Shown: positions 25,733-34,377 of the stretch, one piece after another
Layout: every line of letters begins with the position of its first letter
Numbering within the stretch: the first letter of the stretch is position 1
NCBI RefSeq assembly: GCF_963668085.1
Contig: NZ_OY764059.1
Location: 1,426,001 to 1,490,000 of the forward strand
Direction of reading: 5' to 3'
DNA: 64,000 bases
Origin: an uncultured Ilyobacter sp.
GTDB taxonomy: Bacteria > Fusobacteriota > Fusobacteriia > Fusobacteriales > Fusobacteriaceae
Made by a program: the position numbers and the translations under genes
Notes under the pieces: model-generated
Databases searched by the model: none
Told to the model about the DNA's origin: nothing
What the model saw: only the letters and a program-made list of their open reading frames with translations

Positions 25733-26470
25733 TTAATTTTGACCCTGTAATTCACGAACTTTGATATAGAGAAATCTCAGATATTCATATTCAAAGGGGG
25801 TTCCCGTACTATAATATCTGAAATCAACATTACTTCTACTGTCAACTGAGTTTGTCACTAAAAATTCTGTATTATTTCTGCTGGCATCTCCTAAATTCAA
25901 AGGGTCTGCATAATTCTGGACTACCGTATCAATACCTAAGCCAGTGGCATCCCTCAAAGTACTAGGTCCAAGAAGTGGTAAAACCAAATAAGGTCCCGGA
26001 CCCACTCCATAGTAGGCCAAAGTCTGTCCAAAATCCTCTTTGTATCGCGTTAAACCGACTTGCGAAGCCAAATCAAAGAAGCCTAAAACCCCAAAAGTAC
26101 TATTAATTGCAAATCTATTAAATGTCACAAGACTTTTCTTCCCCTTAAATTGAAGGGATGAATTGACAAAGGTCCTAATTTCACTGAGGTTAATAAAAAA
26201 ATTATGTACCCCTTTTTCCACAAAGTTTGGCGTAACGTACCTGTAGGTGTCCACAACTGGAAGAAATATATAATCATCAAATTTTGCATTAAAATAATAC
26301 ATCCTTCTGTTAAAGGGCTCCCAAGGATCATAAGCTTTAAAGTAGTTTCTACTATCTTCTTCCATCTTTATAATTTTTACTCTCTCTTTAGAAACTGCTC
26401 TCTTTTTTGCAGAACTGCACGATACTCCAAATACTATTATAATGATAACTATAAAATATTTAATTTTCAT
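25733..26470 (-). CDS. mlaA: MlaA/VacJ outer-membrane lipoprotein
   Basis: A 245-residue phospholipid-removing lipoprotein of the outer membrane. The signal peptide MKIKYFIVIIIIVFGVSCSS ends in the lipobox VSC. The MlaA signature is YDPWEPFNRRMYYFNAKFDD, followed by LSEIRTFVNSSLQF, GFFDLASQVGL and the segment GVGPGPYLVLPLLGPSTLRD, all characteristic. In Gram-negative bacteria it delivers phospholipid to the MlaFEDB system, whose genes are not in this window. The gene overlaps the upstream hydrolase by 11 bases, so the two are cotranscribed and probably act together at the envelope. Confidence 0.95.
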   Translation of the reverse strand: MKIKYFIVIIIIVFGVSCSSAKKRAVSKERVKIIKMEEDSRNYFKAYDPWEPFNRRMYYFNAKFDDYIFLPVVDTYRYVTPNFVEKGVHNFFINLSEIRTFVNSSLQFKGKKSLVTFNRFAINSTFGVLGFFDLASQVGLTRYKEDFGQTLAYYGVGPGPYLVLPLLGPSTLRDATGLGIDTVVQNYADPLNLGDASRNNTEFLVTNSVDSRSNVDFRYYSTGTPFEYEYLRFLYIKVRELQGQN

Positions 26471-27743
26471 CGGTCAGCACCCCTTTTTGAAAGTATCTGA
26501 CCATGTTCTCAACATTGGTCGTATAGTACATATTTCCACAATGTCCGCCTCTAGGATATATTATGCTTCTCCCTTTAAAGGTTTCTTTTAAAAATATCAA
26601 GTTGTCAGGGGTCAGTATAAGTTCATCTTCATTGGTCACCATGGCGATTTTTTCACTTTTTTCCAGATAGTCCTTTATCTCATGAATATCGGTTTTTGCA
26701 ATGAGCTCTTCTAGGGTAAGTCCTTCATATATCTCTGCGTAGAAGGGGTAGGCTATATTCCCCAAGTATTCACTAAAACTTGCAAAATTAATTTTATCTA
26801 GATAGGGTTCTAAAGATTCAAATTTCCCTATCTCTCTCTCTTTAGGGACATAAATTCCTCTTTTATTAAGAACATCTCCTAAATAATTTACATCAATTGC
26901 CGCTACTCTAAAGGCTATACCTATAAGTGCAGCAAGTTCTTTTTGAGAAAGGTAAGTATCTTTAAAAGAATCATAAATCGTGTCTTCATTTATCTCTACA
27001 TTATCTCCTTTTATATGCTGACCTAACTCTCTATATATTTTTTCAAGAAACTGGCCTACATTTTTTCTCCCTCCTGGGATATTGTTGTCTAACATATCAT
27101 CTAGGATTTTTGCAGATTCATAAAGGTTTACTGCGGGATTTACCATGAGCACTCTTTTAAAATTAAAATATTTTTCTTCATCATCAAGCATTGTCACATA
27201 GGCAGCCTGTGTTCCTCCGAGACTGTATCCCATGAGATAGAACTCCTCTATATCAACCTTGTCTTTTACCTCTTGATAGATATTTTTCATCACCTTGTAT
27301 ATGTCATGACTATCATTAAATAAGACTCCTGGCATTTTAATATTTGATGCTGTAATCAAAAAGTTGGCATTTACAGGAGAGGAAATAGATATAACATGAA
27401 ATCCTGCATCATAAAAGATCCTCTCAAAACTCTTCATCTTCCAAGATGAGTAAGATGTTCCTGTCCCTGCTATAAGAAATATTAGCGGAGCCTTATGGTC
27501 TTGTTTTACAAGGGAGAACTGAAACCCCTTGTGATACCACAGGTGCTTTGGTGGTTTTTTGCCAGGATTTATCTGTATCATATATTCCCGTCTAGGAACT
27601 TCCTCGCTTACCCCACTTGTCATCATGTTAGAACTTCCTATTACTGTAGCTATATACGGATCCTTAAAGGGATAGTTATATCCCCTTTGGGAATAGGAGG
27701 TCATACTTATGATCAATATAAAAATAAATACTATTTTTTTCAT
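26460..27743 (-). CDS. Exported alpha/beta hydrolase (lipase-like)
   Basis: A 427-residue secreted hydrolase with a signal peptide (MKKIVFIFILIISMTSYS). The alpha/beta hydrolase nucleophile elbow is GYSLGGTQAAY near residue 170, preceded by an oxyanion region (LIFLIAGTGTSYSSWKMKSF) near residue 90. The late PRGGHCGNMYY offers the catalytic His, and an acidic residue precedes it in VTNEDELILTP. Linkage by overlap with mlaA suggests action on lipids, for example phospholipids that reach the outer leaflet, but this is inference. There is no outer-membrane autotransporter domain. Confidence 0.82.
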   Translation of the reverse strand: MKKIVFIFILIISMTSYSQRGYNYPFKDPYIATVIGSSNMMTSGVSEEVPRREYMIQINPGKKPPKHLWYHKGFQFSLVKQDHKAPLIFLIAGTGTSYSSWKMKSFERIFYDAGFHVISISSPVNANFLITASNIKMPGVLFNDSHDIYKVMKNIYQEVKDKVDIEEFYLMGYSLGGTQAAYVTMLDDEEKYFNFKRVLMVNPAVNLYESAKILDDMLDNNIPGGRKNVGQFLEKIYRELGQHIKGDNVEINEDTIYDSFKDTYLSQKELAALIGIAFRVAAIDVNYLGDVLNKRGIYVPKEREIGKFESLEPYLDKINFASFSEYLGNIAYPFYAEIYEGLTLEELIAKTDIHEIKDYLEKSEKIAMVTNEDELILTPDNLIFLKETFKGRSIIYPRGGHCGNMYYTTNVENMVRYFQKGVLTDEN

Positions 27744-28701
27744 TCAACGGCCTCCTTTATCTATTCAACTTATCTTACAACACTTAAAAATACAACTCAA
27801 ATTAAAATAAGTTAATCTAAAATCCATTTTATTCATTATACAAAAAATAATTTCACCTAGGGTGCTTTTAATTTCAAATTAAAATATTGAATTTACCCAA
27901 AGTTCCGTTACTTTTCCTTGATGAAAAGCACCCCAAGGGCATTTCCTCCCTTCGGTCAGGGCATAAGTAACCAAAGAAAAGGCACCCAATTAAAATTAAT
28001 GAAACTTGTAAAAATAAATTTTGCAAGAACTAGAAAATATATTCGTTCCACTCATTATTTTCTAAGTCAAATCCCTTCTGAACTAACTTTCTATTGAAAT
28101 ATAGTCGGTAAACCTTCTTATTTCAATGAAACTGGATTTCACAAGATGATTTCTTAACGGTATTTTTTAAAGGGGAAAGTAGTCTGGAAATTAAAATATT
28201 TTTATTTTCACTCTGTGAAACTCTCTCTTTTTCTCTGCGCAACATACACTTTTATGATGCTCTGTGGAAAAAAGATTTTGTATTTATTCGTGTTAATTTT
28301 TTTGCCTTTTATAGGTTTTCATTCGTGACAAAATCTTTTGACTTTAATATTCTTGTAAATTCAGTAATCTACAAGAATTTATTTTATTATTTACTTAAAA
28401 TAATTTCTATTTAATATTTAACCAATATAAAAGTTTTTCCTTTTATATTGGTTAAATACTGTTTTTTAGTACATCAAGAATATTAAAATTTCCAACAATT
28501 TCAGAGTGCTAGTGTATTTTTTTCACATAGATTGTCCGACTTTTGACTCGGATTTCTAGATCACTTTTTAATCTTTTAAAGATTATAAAATGTTCAAAAT
28601 TTAACTGTAAATTAAATAGAATGTATTTAAACCCTATTTTCATTAGTTTTATATTCGTGATTTTTTCAAAAAAATAAAAGATTAAAATTTAATCTTTTTA
28701 C
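27744..28701. other. Noncoding kilobase with nested inverted repeats
   Basis: No supported gene lies here. There are several structures. An imperfect palindromic block at 27859-27987 has GGGTGCTTTT near one end and AAAAGGCACCC at the other. ATTGAAATA / TATTTCAAT lies at about 28093-28127. An outer pair TTTAATATTCTTG (28343-28355) / CAAGAATATTAAA (28474-28486) encloses ATTCTTGTA / TACAAGAAT (28349-28378) and the 18-base palindrome at 28416-28457. Short phrases also recur: CTCTGTG or CTCTGCG near 28211, 28233 and 28259, and ATTCGTG near 28286, 28321 and 28651. These look like degraded copies of a dispersed intergenic element. Confidence 0.55.
28416..28457. repeat. Perfect 18-base inverted repeat
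   Basis: ATTTAACCAATATAAAAG and its exact complement are separated by the six-base loop TTTTTC. ACTGTTTTTTAG follows, so it could act as a terminator on the plus strand, but no gene precedes it. Recombination end, protein target or RNA stem are alternatives. Confidence 0.7.
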
Positions 28702-28730
28702 TTGACATTTTTTTCACTTAGATGTATTAT
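28702..28730 (+). promoter_or_regulatory. Strong promoter for adhE
   Basis: TTGACA at 28702-28707 and TATTAT at 28725-28730 are separated by 17 bases, so the -35 is perfect. A TTCACAA half-site at 28755-28761 just downstream resembles one arm of a Rex redox-repressor site. The other arm is poor, so this is only a hint. Confidence 0.75.
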
Positions 28731-28805
28731 CTAGTTAAGAACAGCGAAATAATTTTTTCACAATCTAAATAACAAATAAAATTATATTTTATAAAGGGGG
28801 ATATT

Positions 28806-31451
28806 ATGACAATCGAACAAACTATTCAAAATGTAAGATTAGCTCAAAAACAATACTCAACTTTTACTCAAGAGCAGGTGGACAAAGTTTTTAGAGAAGC
28901 TTCACTAGCTGCCAATGCTTCAAGAATCAAACTTGCTAAAATGGCCTTTGAAGAAACTGGAATGGGAATAGTGGAGGACAAGGTTATAAAAAACCACTTC
29001 GCATCTGAATATATCTACAACCAATATAAAGACGTTAAAACTTGCGGAATAATAGAAAAAGATGCTTCTTACGGAATAACAAAAATAGCTGAACCTATAG
29101 GGGTAATCGCAGGAATAGTACCTACTACTAACCCTACTTCTACAGCTATATTTAAAGCTCTTATTGCATTAAAGACTAGAAATGCTATCATCTTTTCTCC
29201 ACATCCAAGAGCAAAAAAAGCAACTATTGAAGCTGCTAGAATAATAAGAGACGCTGCTGTAAAGGCGGGAGCTCCTGAAAATATCGTCGGATGGATAGAA
29301 GAGCCTTCTATCGAAGCTTCAAACACACTTATGAGATCTGCAGACCTTATCCTTGCAACAGGTGGACCTGGAATGGTAAAAGCTGCTTACTCTTCTGGAG
29401 TACCGGCTATAGGGGTTGGAGCAGGAAACACTCCTGTAATCATTGATGACACTGCACATATTAAAATGGCTGTAAATTCAATTCTTCTTTCAAAAACTTT
29501 TGACAACGGAGTAATCTGTGCTTCTGAGCAAGCTGTAATAGCAACAGAAAACATCTATGATGAAGTTAAAAAAGAATTGGCAGACAGAGGAGCATACATC
29601 CTAAAGGGAGACGAGATTGCTAAAGTCGGTAAAACTATAGTAATAGACGGTCACCTAAACGGAGATATCGTAGGACAGTCTGCATATAAAATTGCAAAGA
29701 TGGCAGGAGTAGACGTTCCTGAAAATGCGAAAGTTCTTGTAGGAGAAGTAGAATCTGTAGAATTAGAAGAGCCATTCTCTCATGAAAAGCTTTCTCCTGT
29801 ACTAGCTCTTTATAAAACAAAGTCTTTCGACGAATCTCTACAGAAAGCTGACAGATTAATAGAATTAGGTGGAATGGGACATACTTCTGTTCTTTATGTT
29901 GATGAGTTAGACGGGGCTGATAAAATAGCTAAATTCTCAAAAATAATGAAAACTGGAAGAACTCTTATAAACATGCCTGCAGCTCAAGGTGCTATCGGAG
30001 ATGTATTCAACTTTAAACTAGCTCCATCTCTTACACTTGGTTGTGGAAGCTGGGGAGGAAATGCAGTTTCTGAAAACGTGGGAGTAAAACATCTTATAAA
30101 TGTTAAAACTGTAGCTGAAAGGAGAGAAAATATGCTTTGGTTCAGAGTTCCTGAGAAAGTTTACTTTAAATACGGTTCTCTTCCTGTTGCTTTAAATGAG
30201 CTTCAAGGAAAGAAAAAAGCTGTCATCGTTACAGATTCAGTTCTTGCTTCACTTGGATATACAGATCACATCACAAAGGTTTTAGAAGATATCGGTGTAG
30301 ACTTTAGAATATTCTCTGATGTACAAGCTGACCCTACTCTATCTACGGTAAAAAAAGGTGCTGAGATGATGCAAAGTTATCAGCCTGACGTAATCATCGC
30401 CCTTGGTGGAGGTTCTCCTATGGACGCAGCTAAAATCATGTGGGTAATGTATGAGCACCCTGAGGTAGATTTCCAAGATCTTGCCATGACATTTATGGAT
30501 ATCAGAAAAAGAATAGTACAATTCCCAAAAATGGGTGGAAAGGCTGAATTCTGGGCAGTAACTACGTCTGCAGGAACTGGTTCTGAAGTTACTCCTTTTG
30601 CTGTAATCACAGACGATAAGACAGGAATCAAGTACCCATTAGCCGACTATGAGCTTACTCCTGACGTAGCTGTTGTTGATCCACAATTAATGCTTTCAAT
30701 GCCTGCAGGTCTTACTGCAGCATCAGGGATAGACGTTATGACTCACGCTATTGAAGCCTATGCCTCTATACTTGCCTCTGACTTTACAAATCCTCTAGCC
30801 TTAGAAGCTATGAGACTTACATTAAAATATCTTCCTGAATCAGTAAAAGGCGGAGCAAAAGCTAAAAAAGCCAAAGAAAAAATGGCAAACGCATCTTGTG
30901 CTGCTGGTATGGCATTCTCAAATGCATTCCTAGGTGTGTGTCACTCAATGGCTCATAAACTAGGTGCTGCATTCCACCTTCCTCACGGAACTGCAAATGC
31001 TCTTTTATTAGATGAGGTAATCAGATTTAACGCTACTGACAAACCGCTTAAAATGGCTGGTTTCGCACAATATAAATATCCAAATGCTAAGAGTAGATAT
31101 GCAAAAGCTGCTGACTACTTAGGTCTTACAAAAGGAAATGAAACTCCTGAAGAAAAAACTAAACTTCTAAGAGCTGCTATAAGAAATCTTAAAGAAGAGA
31201 TCGGTATAAAGGCAACTATCGCTGACTACGGAATCTCTGAGCAGGAATTCTTAGGAAAACTTGATCAAATGGTTGAAGATGCTTTTGACGACCAGTGTAC
31301 AGGTGCAAACCCTAGATATCCTCTTATGGAAGAACTTAGAGAGATGTACCTAAGAGCTTACTATGGTGTTGAAAAATTCAACGAAATAAAAAACCTTAAA
31401 GTTGCTAAAGAAAAATCTAAAGAAAAAGCCCAAGAAAAAAAGGCTCAATAA
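28806..31451 (+). CDS. adhE: Bifunctional acetaldehyde-CoA/alcohol dehydrogenase
   Basis: An 881-residue two-domain enzyme that reduces acetyl-CoA to acetaldehyde and then ethanol with NADH. The N-terminal ALDH half has the catalytic Cys238 in NGVICASEQ and a Gly-rich ATGGPGMVKAAYSSG segment. The C-terminal iron-dependent ADH half contains GGGSPMDAAKIMWVMYEHP and the metal-ligand histidines in GVCHSMAHKLGAAFHLPHG. Filament-forming spirosomes are known for the family. The last 20 residues are Lys/Glu-rich (AKEKSKEKAQEKKAQ), an unusual tail. GGGGG upstream gives the start. It is a major ethanol-forming redox sink alongside the hydrogenase. Confidence 0.97.
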   Translation: MTIEQTIQNVRLAQKQYSTFTQEQVDKVFREASLAANASRIKLAKMAFEETGMGIVEDKVIKNHFASEYIYNQYKDVKTCGIIEKDASYGITKIAEPIGVIAGIVPTTNPTSTAIFKALIALKTRNAIIFSPHPRAKKATIEAARIIRDAAVKAGAPENIVGWIEEPSIEASNTLMRSADLILATGGPGMVKAAYSSGVPAIGVGAGNTPVIIDDTAHIKMAVNSILLSKTFDNGVICASEQAVIATENIYDEVKKELADRGAYILKGDEIAKVGKTIVIDGHLNGDIVGQSAYKIAKMAGVDVPENAKVLVGEVESVELEEPFSHEKLSPVLALYKTKSFDESLQKADRLIELGGMGHTSVLYVDELDGADKIAKFSKIMKTGRTLINMPAAQGAIGDVFNFKLAPSLTLGCGSWGGNAVSENVGVKHLINVKTVAERRENMLWFRVPEKVYFKYGSLPVALNELQGKKKAVIVTDSVLASLGYTDHITKVLEDIGVDFRIFSDVQADPTLSTVKKGAEMMQSYQPDVIIALGGGSPMDAAKIMWVMYEHPEVDFQDLAMTFMDIRKRIVQFPKMGGKAEFWAVTTSAGTGSEVTPFAVITDDKTGIKYPLADYELTPDVAVVDPQLMLSMPAGLTAASGIDVMTHAIEAYASILASDFTNPLALEAMRLTLKYLPESVKGGAKAKKAKEKMANASCAAGMAFSNAFLGVCHSMAHKLGAAFHLPHGTANALLLDEVIRFNATDKPLKMAGFAQYKYPNAKSRYAKAADYLGLTKGNETPEEKTKLLRAAIRNLKEEIGIKATIADYGISEQEFLGKLDQMVEDAFDDQCTGANPRYPLMEELREMYLRAYYGVEKFNEIKNLKVAKEKSKEKAQEKKAQ

Positions 31452-31584
31452 TTAATAATTTTCAACAAGGGATTCATTTCAAGAGAATTATCAGATAAAT
31501 ACCTCACAAGGTACAGAATATGAAATGTCCATAAAAGTCTTATAAATGCTCACTCAAAATATCTGTTAATTCCAGTCTGTACCA

Positions 31585-31624
31585 AAAAGCCTCCATTCAT
31601 ATTAGAATGGAGGCTTTTTTATCT
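31585..31624. terminator. Bidirectional terminator between adhE and ilvA
   Basis: AAAAGCCTCCATTC-ATATTA-GAATGGAGGCTTTTTT is a 14-base stem with A and T tracts on its two sides. Confidence 0.9.
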
Positions 31625-31643
31625 GTATAAGTATTCAAGTTTT

Positions 31644-32846
31644 TTAATATATGTCGTATCCTGCATCTATAAGTTCTCTTTTTATTATCTCTCTGTGCTC
31701 CATGTCAGCACATTCAATTACAAGATCCATCTCATACTTTCCTATTTCAAGATTTTCTCTAAACATCGATTGATATATCTGAATTATATTTGCATTCTGA
31801 TTGGTTATTCCTTCCAGCAGGTCTTGAAGGGCCCCTGCCCTGTCAGGGATATCCACCCTGAACCTAAATCTTCTACCCTCTTTTATAAGGGCCTCATTTA
31901 ATATTCTTTCCATAAAATTCACATCTATATTTCCACCGGAAATTATAGACACTACCTTCTTACCTGTCATTTTAAGCTTTCCAGAAATAACAGCGGCTAG
32001 TGATGCAGCTCCTGCACCTTCAGTTACTACTCTGTTTTTTTCTATGAGAAACAATATAGCCTGAGCTATCTCAGATTCGGTAACGGTAATTATCTCATCT
32101 ACATATTTTTTAATAAGGCCATAGGTCACTTCCCCTGCCTTTCTAACTGCTATACCATCGGCAATGGTAGAATTAGTATTTATCTCATGGACATAGCCTT
32201 TTTGAAGGGCTGATTTCATTGAGGCAGCATTTGAGGCTTCTACCCCGATTACCTTTATATTAGGGTTTATGGACTTTACTGCAACTGCTATCCCTGCTAG
32301 AAGGCCGCCTCCACCTACTGGAACCACGATAGCATCAACGTCTTCTAAATCCTCTAATATCTCTAGCCCTATTGTTCCCTGACCTGCGATAACACATTCA
32401 TCATCAAATGGATGTACAAAGGTAGCCCCAGTTTCTTTTTGAATCTCACAGGCTTTTGCATAGGCATCATCATATACAGGACCATGCAATATTACCTCTG
32501 CACCATAACTTCTGGTTGCAGACACTTTAGCAAGAGGAGCATTTTTTGGCATAACTATTGTTGCCTTGATCCCCATATCTTTTGCACCTAATGCAACACC
32601 TTGAGCGTGGTTACCTGCAGAAGATGCTATCACACCTTTTGATTTTTCATCTTCAGTAAGATTGGATATTTTATTTAAAGCTCCTCTTATCTTAAAAGAA
32701 CCTGTCTTTTGAAGATTTTCCAGTTTAAGATATACCTCATTTCCAGTTATTTCACTCAAAGCCGGACAATCAGCCAAAGCGGTTCTTTTCACAGAACCCT
32801 TTAAAGTATTGTGTGCTTTTTTTATATCTTCTAATGCTACTGTCAT
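31644..32846 (-). CDS. ilvA: Threonine dehydratase with C-terminal ACT domain
   Basis: A 400-residue PLP enzyme that deaminates threonine to 2-oxobutyrate, the first step to isoleucine. The PLP Lys52 is in TGSFKIRGALNK, the phosphate loop is PVGGGGLLAGIAVAV, and residues about 325-400 form one ACT-like domain (FRVDIPDRAGALQDLLEGI). One ACT domain and a 400-residue length are also seen in catabolic TdcB-like enzymes, so the protein alone does not settle the role. The upstream leader peptide with five Ile codons strongly favours a biosynthetic, isoleucine-regulated function. GGGGGG precedes the ATG. Confidence 0.92.
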   Translation of the reverse strand: MTVALEDIKKAHNTLKGSVKRTALADCPALSEITGNEVYLKLENLQKTGSFKIRGALNKISNLTEDEKSKGVIASSAGNHAQGVALGAKDMGIKATIVMPKNAPLAKVSATRSYGAEVILHGPVYDDAYAKACEIQKETGATFVHPFDDECVIAGQGTIGLEILEDLEDVDAIVVPVGGGGLLAGIAVAVKSINPNIKVIGVEASNAASMKSALQKGYVHEINTNSTIADGIAVRKAGEVTYGLIKKYVDEIITVTESEIAQAILFLIEKNRVVTEGAGAASLAAVISGKLKMTGKKVVSIISGGNIDVNFMERILNEALIKEGRRFRFRVDIPDRAGALQDLLEGITNQNANIIQIYQSMFRENLEIGKYEMDLVIECADMEHREIIKRELIDAGYDIY

Positions 32847-32909
32847 AATTCCTACCCCCCATAAGATTATATCAATTAATTTTTTTAGATTTAAAAATGA
32901 ATATTTACA

Positions 32910-32945
32910 AAATAAAAAGAGCTCAAACCCTTTTGGCTCAAGCTC
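32910..32945 (-). terminator. Attenuator terminator in the ilvA leader
   Basis: On the minus strand GAGCTTGAGCC-AAAAG-GGTTTGAGCTC (11 pairs, three of them G-U) is followed by TTTTTATTTTG. The ascending arm GAGCTTGAG is repeated exactly at 32971-32963, giving an alternative pairing partner. It lies about 60 bases before the ilvA ATG, so it can stop transcription before the gene. Confidence 0.75.
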
Positions 32946-33031
32946 AATGTATATTTTATACTCTCAAGCTCAGGCCTCTTCTGGTTTGTATCAAAATGAG
33001 GTCTGAACTTCTATGTTAAAAACACCAGTTT

Positions 33032-33106
33032 TTAAACAGTCCACACCTGAGAGCTAATTATTATTATAATATTTTCATATTTTTTTTCTTTAAGTAATAT
33101 ATTCAT
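33032..33106 (-). CDS. Isoleucine-rich leader peptide of ilvA attenuator
   Basis: A 24-residue peptide starting at ATG 33106 behind GGAG (33118-33115). It begins MNILLKEKKYEN, continues with five consecutive Ile codons (ATT ATA ATA ATA ATT), and ends SSQVWTV, stop at 33032. Ribosome stalling on the Ile run under isoleucine starvation would alter folding of the downstream RNA. In particular, CTCAGG inside the last codons (33051-33046) can pair with CCTGAG at 32974-32969. This is the classic arrangement of enterobacterial ilv attenuation. Promoter, leader peptide and terminator are all in the right order and distance. Confidence 0.8.
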   Translation of the reverse strand: MNILLKEKKYENIIIIISSQVWTV

Positions 33107-33140
33107 ATTTAATTCTCCAAAAATAATTTTATATTTAAAT

Positions 33141-33169
33141 ATAGTACATTTATTTAGTCCTATTGTCAA
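33141..33169 (-). promoter_or_regulatory. Promoter of the ilvA leader
   Basis: On the minus strand TTGACA (33169-33164) and TACTAT (33146-33141) are 17 bases apart. Transcription would begin near 33134, about 28 bases before the leader peptide ATG. Confidence 0.75.
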
Positions 33170-33193
33170 CCTTTTTTTAATATCTAACAGTCT

Positions 33194-33222
33194 TTGACAA
33201 AGAATCTCAGGAGTGATATAAT
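33194..33222 (+). promoter_or_regulatory. Consensus promoter for the FMN riboswitch transcript
   Basis: TTGACA at 33194-33199 and TATAAT at 33217-33222 with exactly 17 bases between them: a perfect sigma-70 promoter. It is back to back with the ilvA promoter. Confidence 0.85.
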
Positions 33223-33242
33223 CAAAATAAAAATACAAAGAT

Positions 33243-33345
33243 CTTTAGGGGCGGGGTGTAATTCCCCACCGGCGGTATAGTCCGCTAAGGCTTTTGCCTT
33301 GATTCGGTGAAATTCCGAAACCGACAGTTATAGTCTGGATAGGAT
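33243..33345 (+). ncRNA. FMN (RFN) riboswitch
   Basis: The conserved RFN core is intact: AGGGGCGGGGTGTAATTCCC, then CACCGGCGGTATAG, TCCGC, GATTCGGTGAAATTCCGAAA and finally CCGACAGTTATAGTCTGGAT. FMN binding normally favours termination or blocks translation. Downstream stems at 33353-33376 (ACAGCATT / AATGCTGT, then TTTT) and at 33392-33405 (CCCC / GGGG, then TTTTTTA) fit an expression platform. Confidence 0.96.
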
Positions 33346-33352
33346 AGAGATC

Positions 33353-33381
33353 ACAGCATTTTTTGTTCAATGCTGTTTTTA
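33353..33381 (+). terminator. Riboswitch expression-platform terminator
   Basis: ACAGCATT-TTTTGTTC-AATGCTGT followed by TTTT lies directly after the FMN aptamer, about 50 bases before the transporter ATG. It is the probable FMN-dependent stop. Confidence 0.7.
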
Positions 33382-33429
33382 AAATTACAAGCCCCTTTTA
33401 TGGGGATTTTTTATTTACTGGAGGTTTTC

Positions 33430-34377
33430 ATGAATTCTTATAAAAACAAAGAAATGATCGGTGCTTTATTTATTTGTGGTGCGGCAGTTTTGTGGGGTTT
33501 TGACGGGGTAGTCTTAACTCCTAGGCTATACTCTCTAAGTGTTCCGCTGGTAGTTTTTATACTGCACTTACTGCCTTTTACAGGTATGTCTATTTTATTT
33601 GGAAAAGAAGAGATAAGGGAAGCTAAGAAAATACCTAGAGAGGATTTTATTTATTTCTTCCTAATCGCTTTATTCGGAGGTTCTATAGGTACTTTAGCCA
33701 TTGTAAAGGCATTGTTTTTAGTAAATTTTAAGCATCTTACTGTGGTGACACTTTTGCAAAAACTTCAGCCTGTTTTTGCTATAATCTTGGCAAGAGTCAT
33801 CTTAAAGGAAAAAATAGGAAAAAATTTCCTTTTATGGTCTTCTATATCACTGCTAGCAGGATACTTTCTCACCTTTGAATTTCATATTCCAGAAATAACC
33901 GACGGAGGAAACATGTTAAAGGCCAGTCTTTTATCCCTCCTTGCAGCATTTTCCTTTGGAAGTGGTACGGTATTTGGTAAAAAGGTTTTAGAAAACTCAT
34001 CTTTTAGAACTGCCTTGTATCTAAGATATGGTTTTACAAGTATTATAATGTTTTTAATAACTATTTATACAGGAAGTCTAGGTGGAATATCGGCCACTAC
34101 AAAAACACACTGGATTATTTTTGCCATAATCGGCCTTACTAGCGGAAGTGGCGCAATACTTCTGTACTACAAAGGATTGAACTATATAAAGGCAAATGTT
34201 GCCACCATGTGTGAACTTTGTTTTCCCATATCTAGTATATTGTTTGACTATATCTTCAATGGAAATATCCTAAGCCCTGTTCAATGGATAAGCGTCTTTG
34301 TAATGCTGATATCTATATATAACATCACACAAAATAACTCAAATCATCAAAATGAGGAAATTTCTCAAAATATATAA
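33430..34377 (+). CDS. ribN: EamA/DMT transporter, probable riboflavin uptake
   Basis: A 315-residue membrane protein with ten predicted helices in two EamA repeats (starting GALFICGAAVLWGFDG and KASLLSLLAAFSFGSGTVFG). ATG 33430 is chosen because GGAGG lies six bases upstream; the frame open from 33370 starts inside the riboswitch platform. EamA proteins move many metabolites. The FMN riboswitch directly upstream indicates a flavin precursor as substrate, and RibN-type EamA riboflavin transporters are known. No riboflavin-synthesis genes lie here, consistent with uptake. The gene symbol is inferred from context. Confidence 0.8.
   Translation: MNSYKNKEMIGALFICGAAVLWGFDGVVLTPRLYSLSVPLVVFILHLLPFTGMSILFGKEEIREAKKIPREDFIYFFLIALFGGSIGTLAIVKALFLVNFKHLTVVTLLQKLQPVFAIILARVILKEKIGKNFLLWSSISLLAGYFLTFEFHIPEITDGGNMLKASLLSLLAAFSFGSGTVFGKKVLENSSFRTALYLRYGFTSIIMFLITIYTGSLGGISATTKTHWIIFAIIGLTSGSGAILLYYKGLNYIKANVATMCELCFPISSILFDYIFNGNILSPVQWISVFVMLISIYNITQNNSNHQNEEISQNI

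Noticed and set aside
28742..28761. Rex operator upstream of adhE
   Set aside because: Only one arm (TTCACAA) matches; the other half is too divergent to call, although Rex control of adhE is common.
32847..33169. T-box, lysine or glycine riboswitch in the ilvA leader
   Set aside because: No GGTGGNACC T-box sequence and no glycine or lysine aptamer core; the leader peptide with Ile codons explains the terminator better.
33107..33238. Extension of the ilvA leader ORF upstream to 33238
   Set aside because: It runs through the promoter, so it cannot be translated from that transcript; the ribosome-binding site fits ATG 33106.
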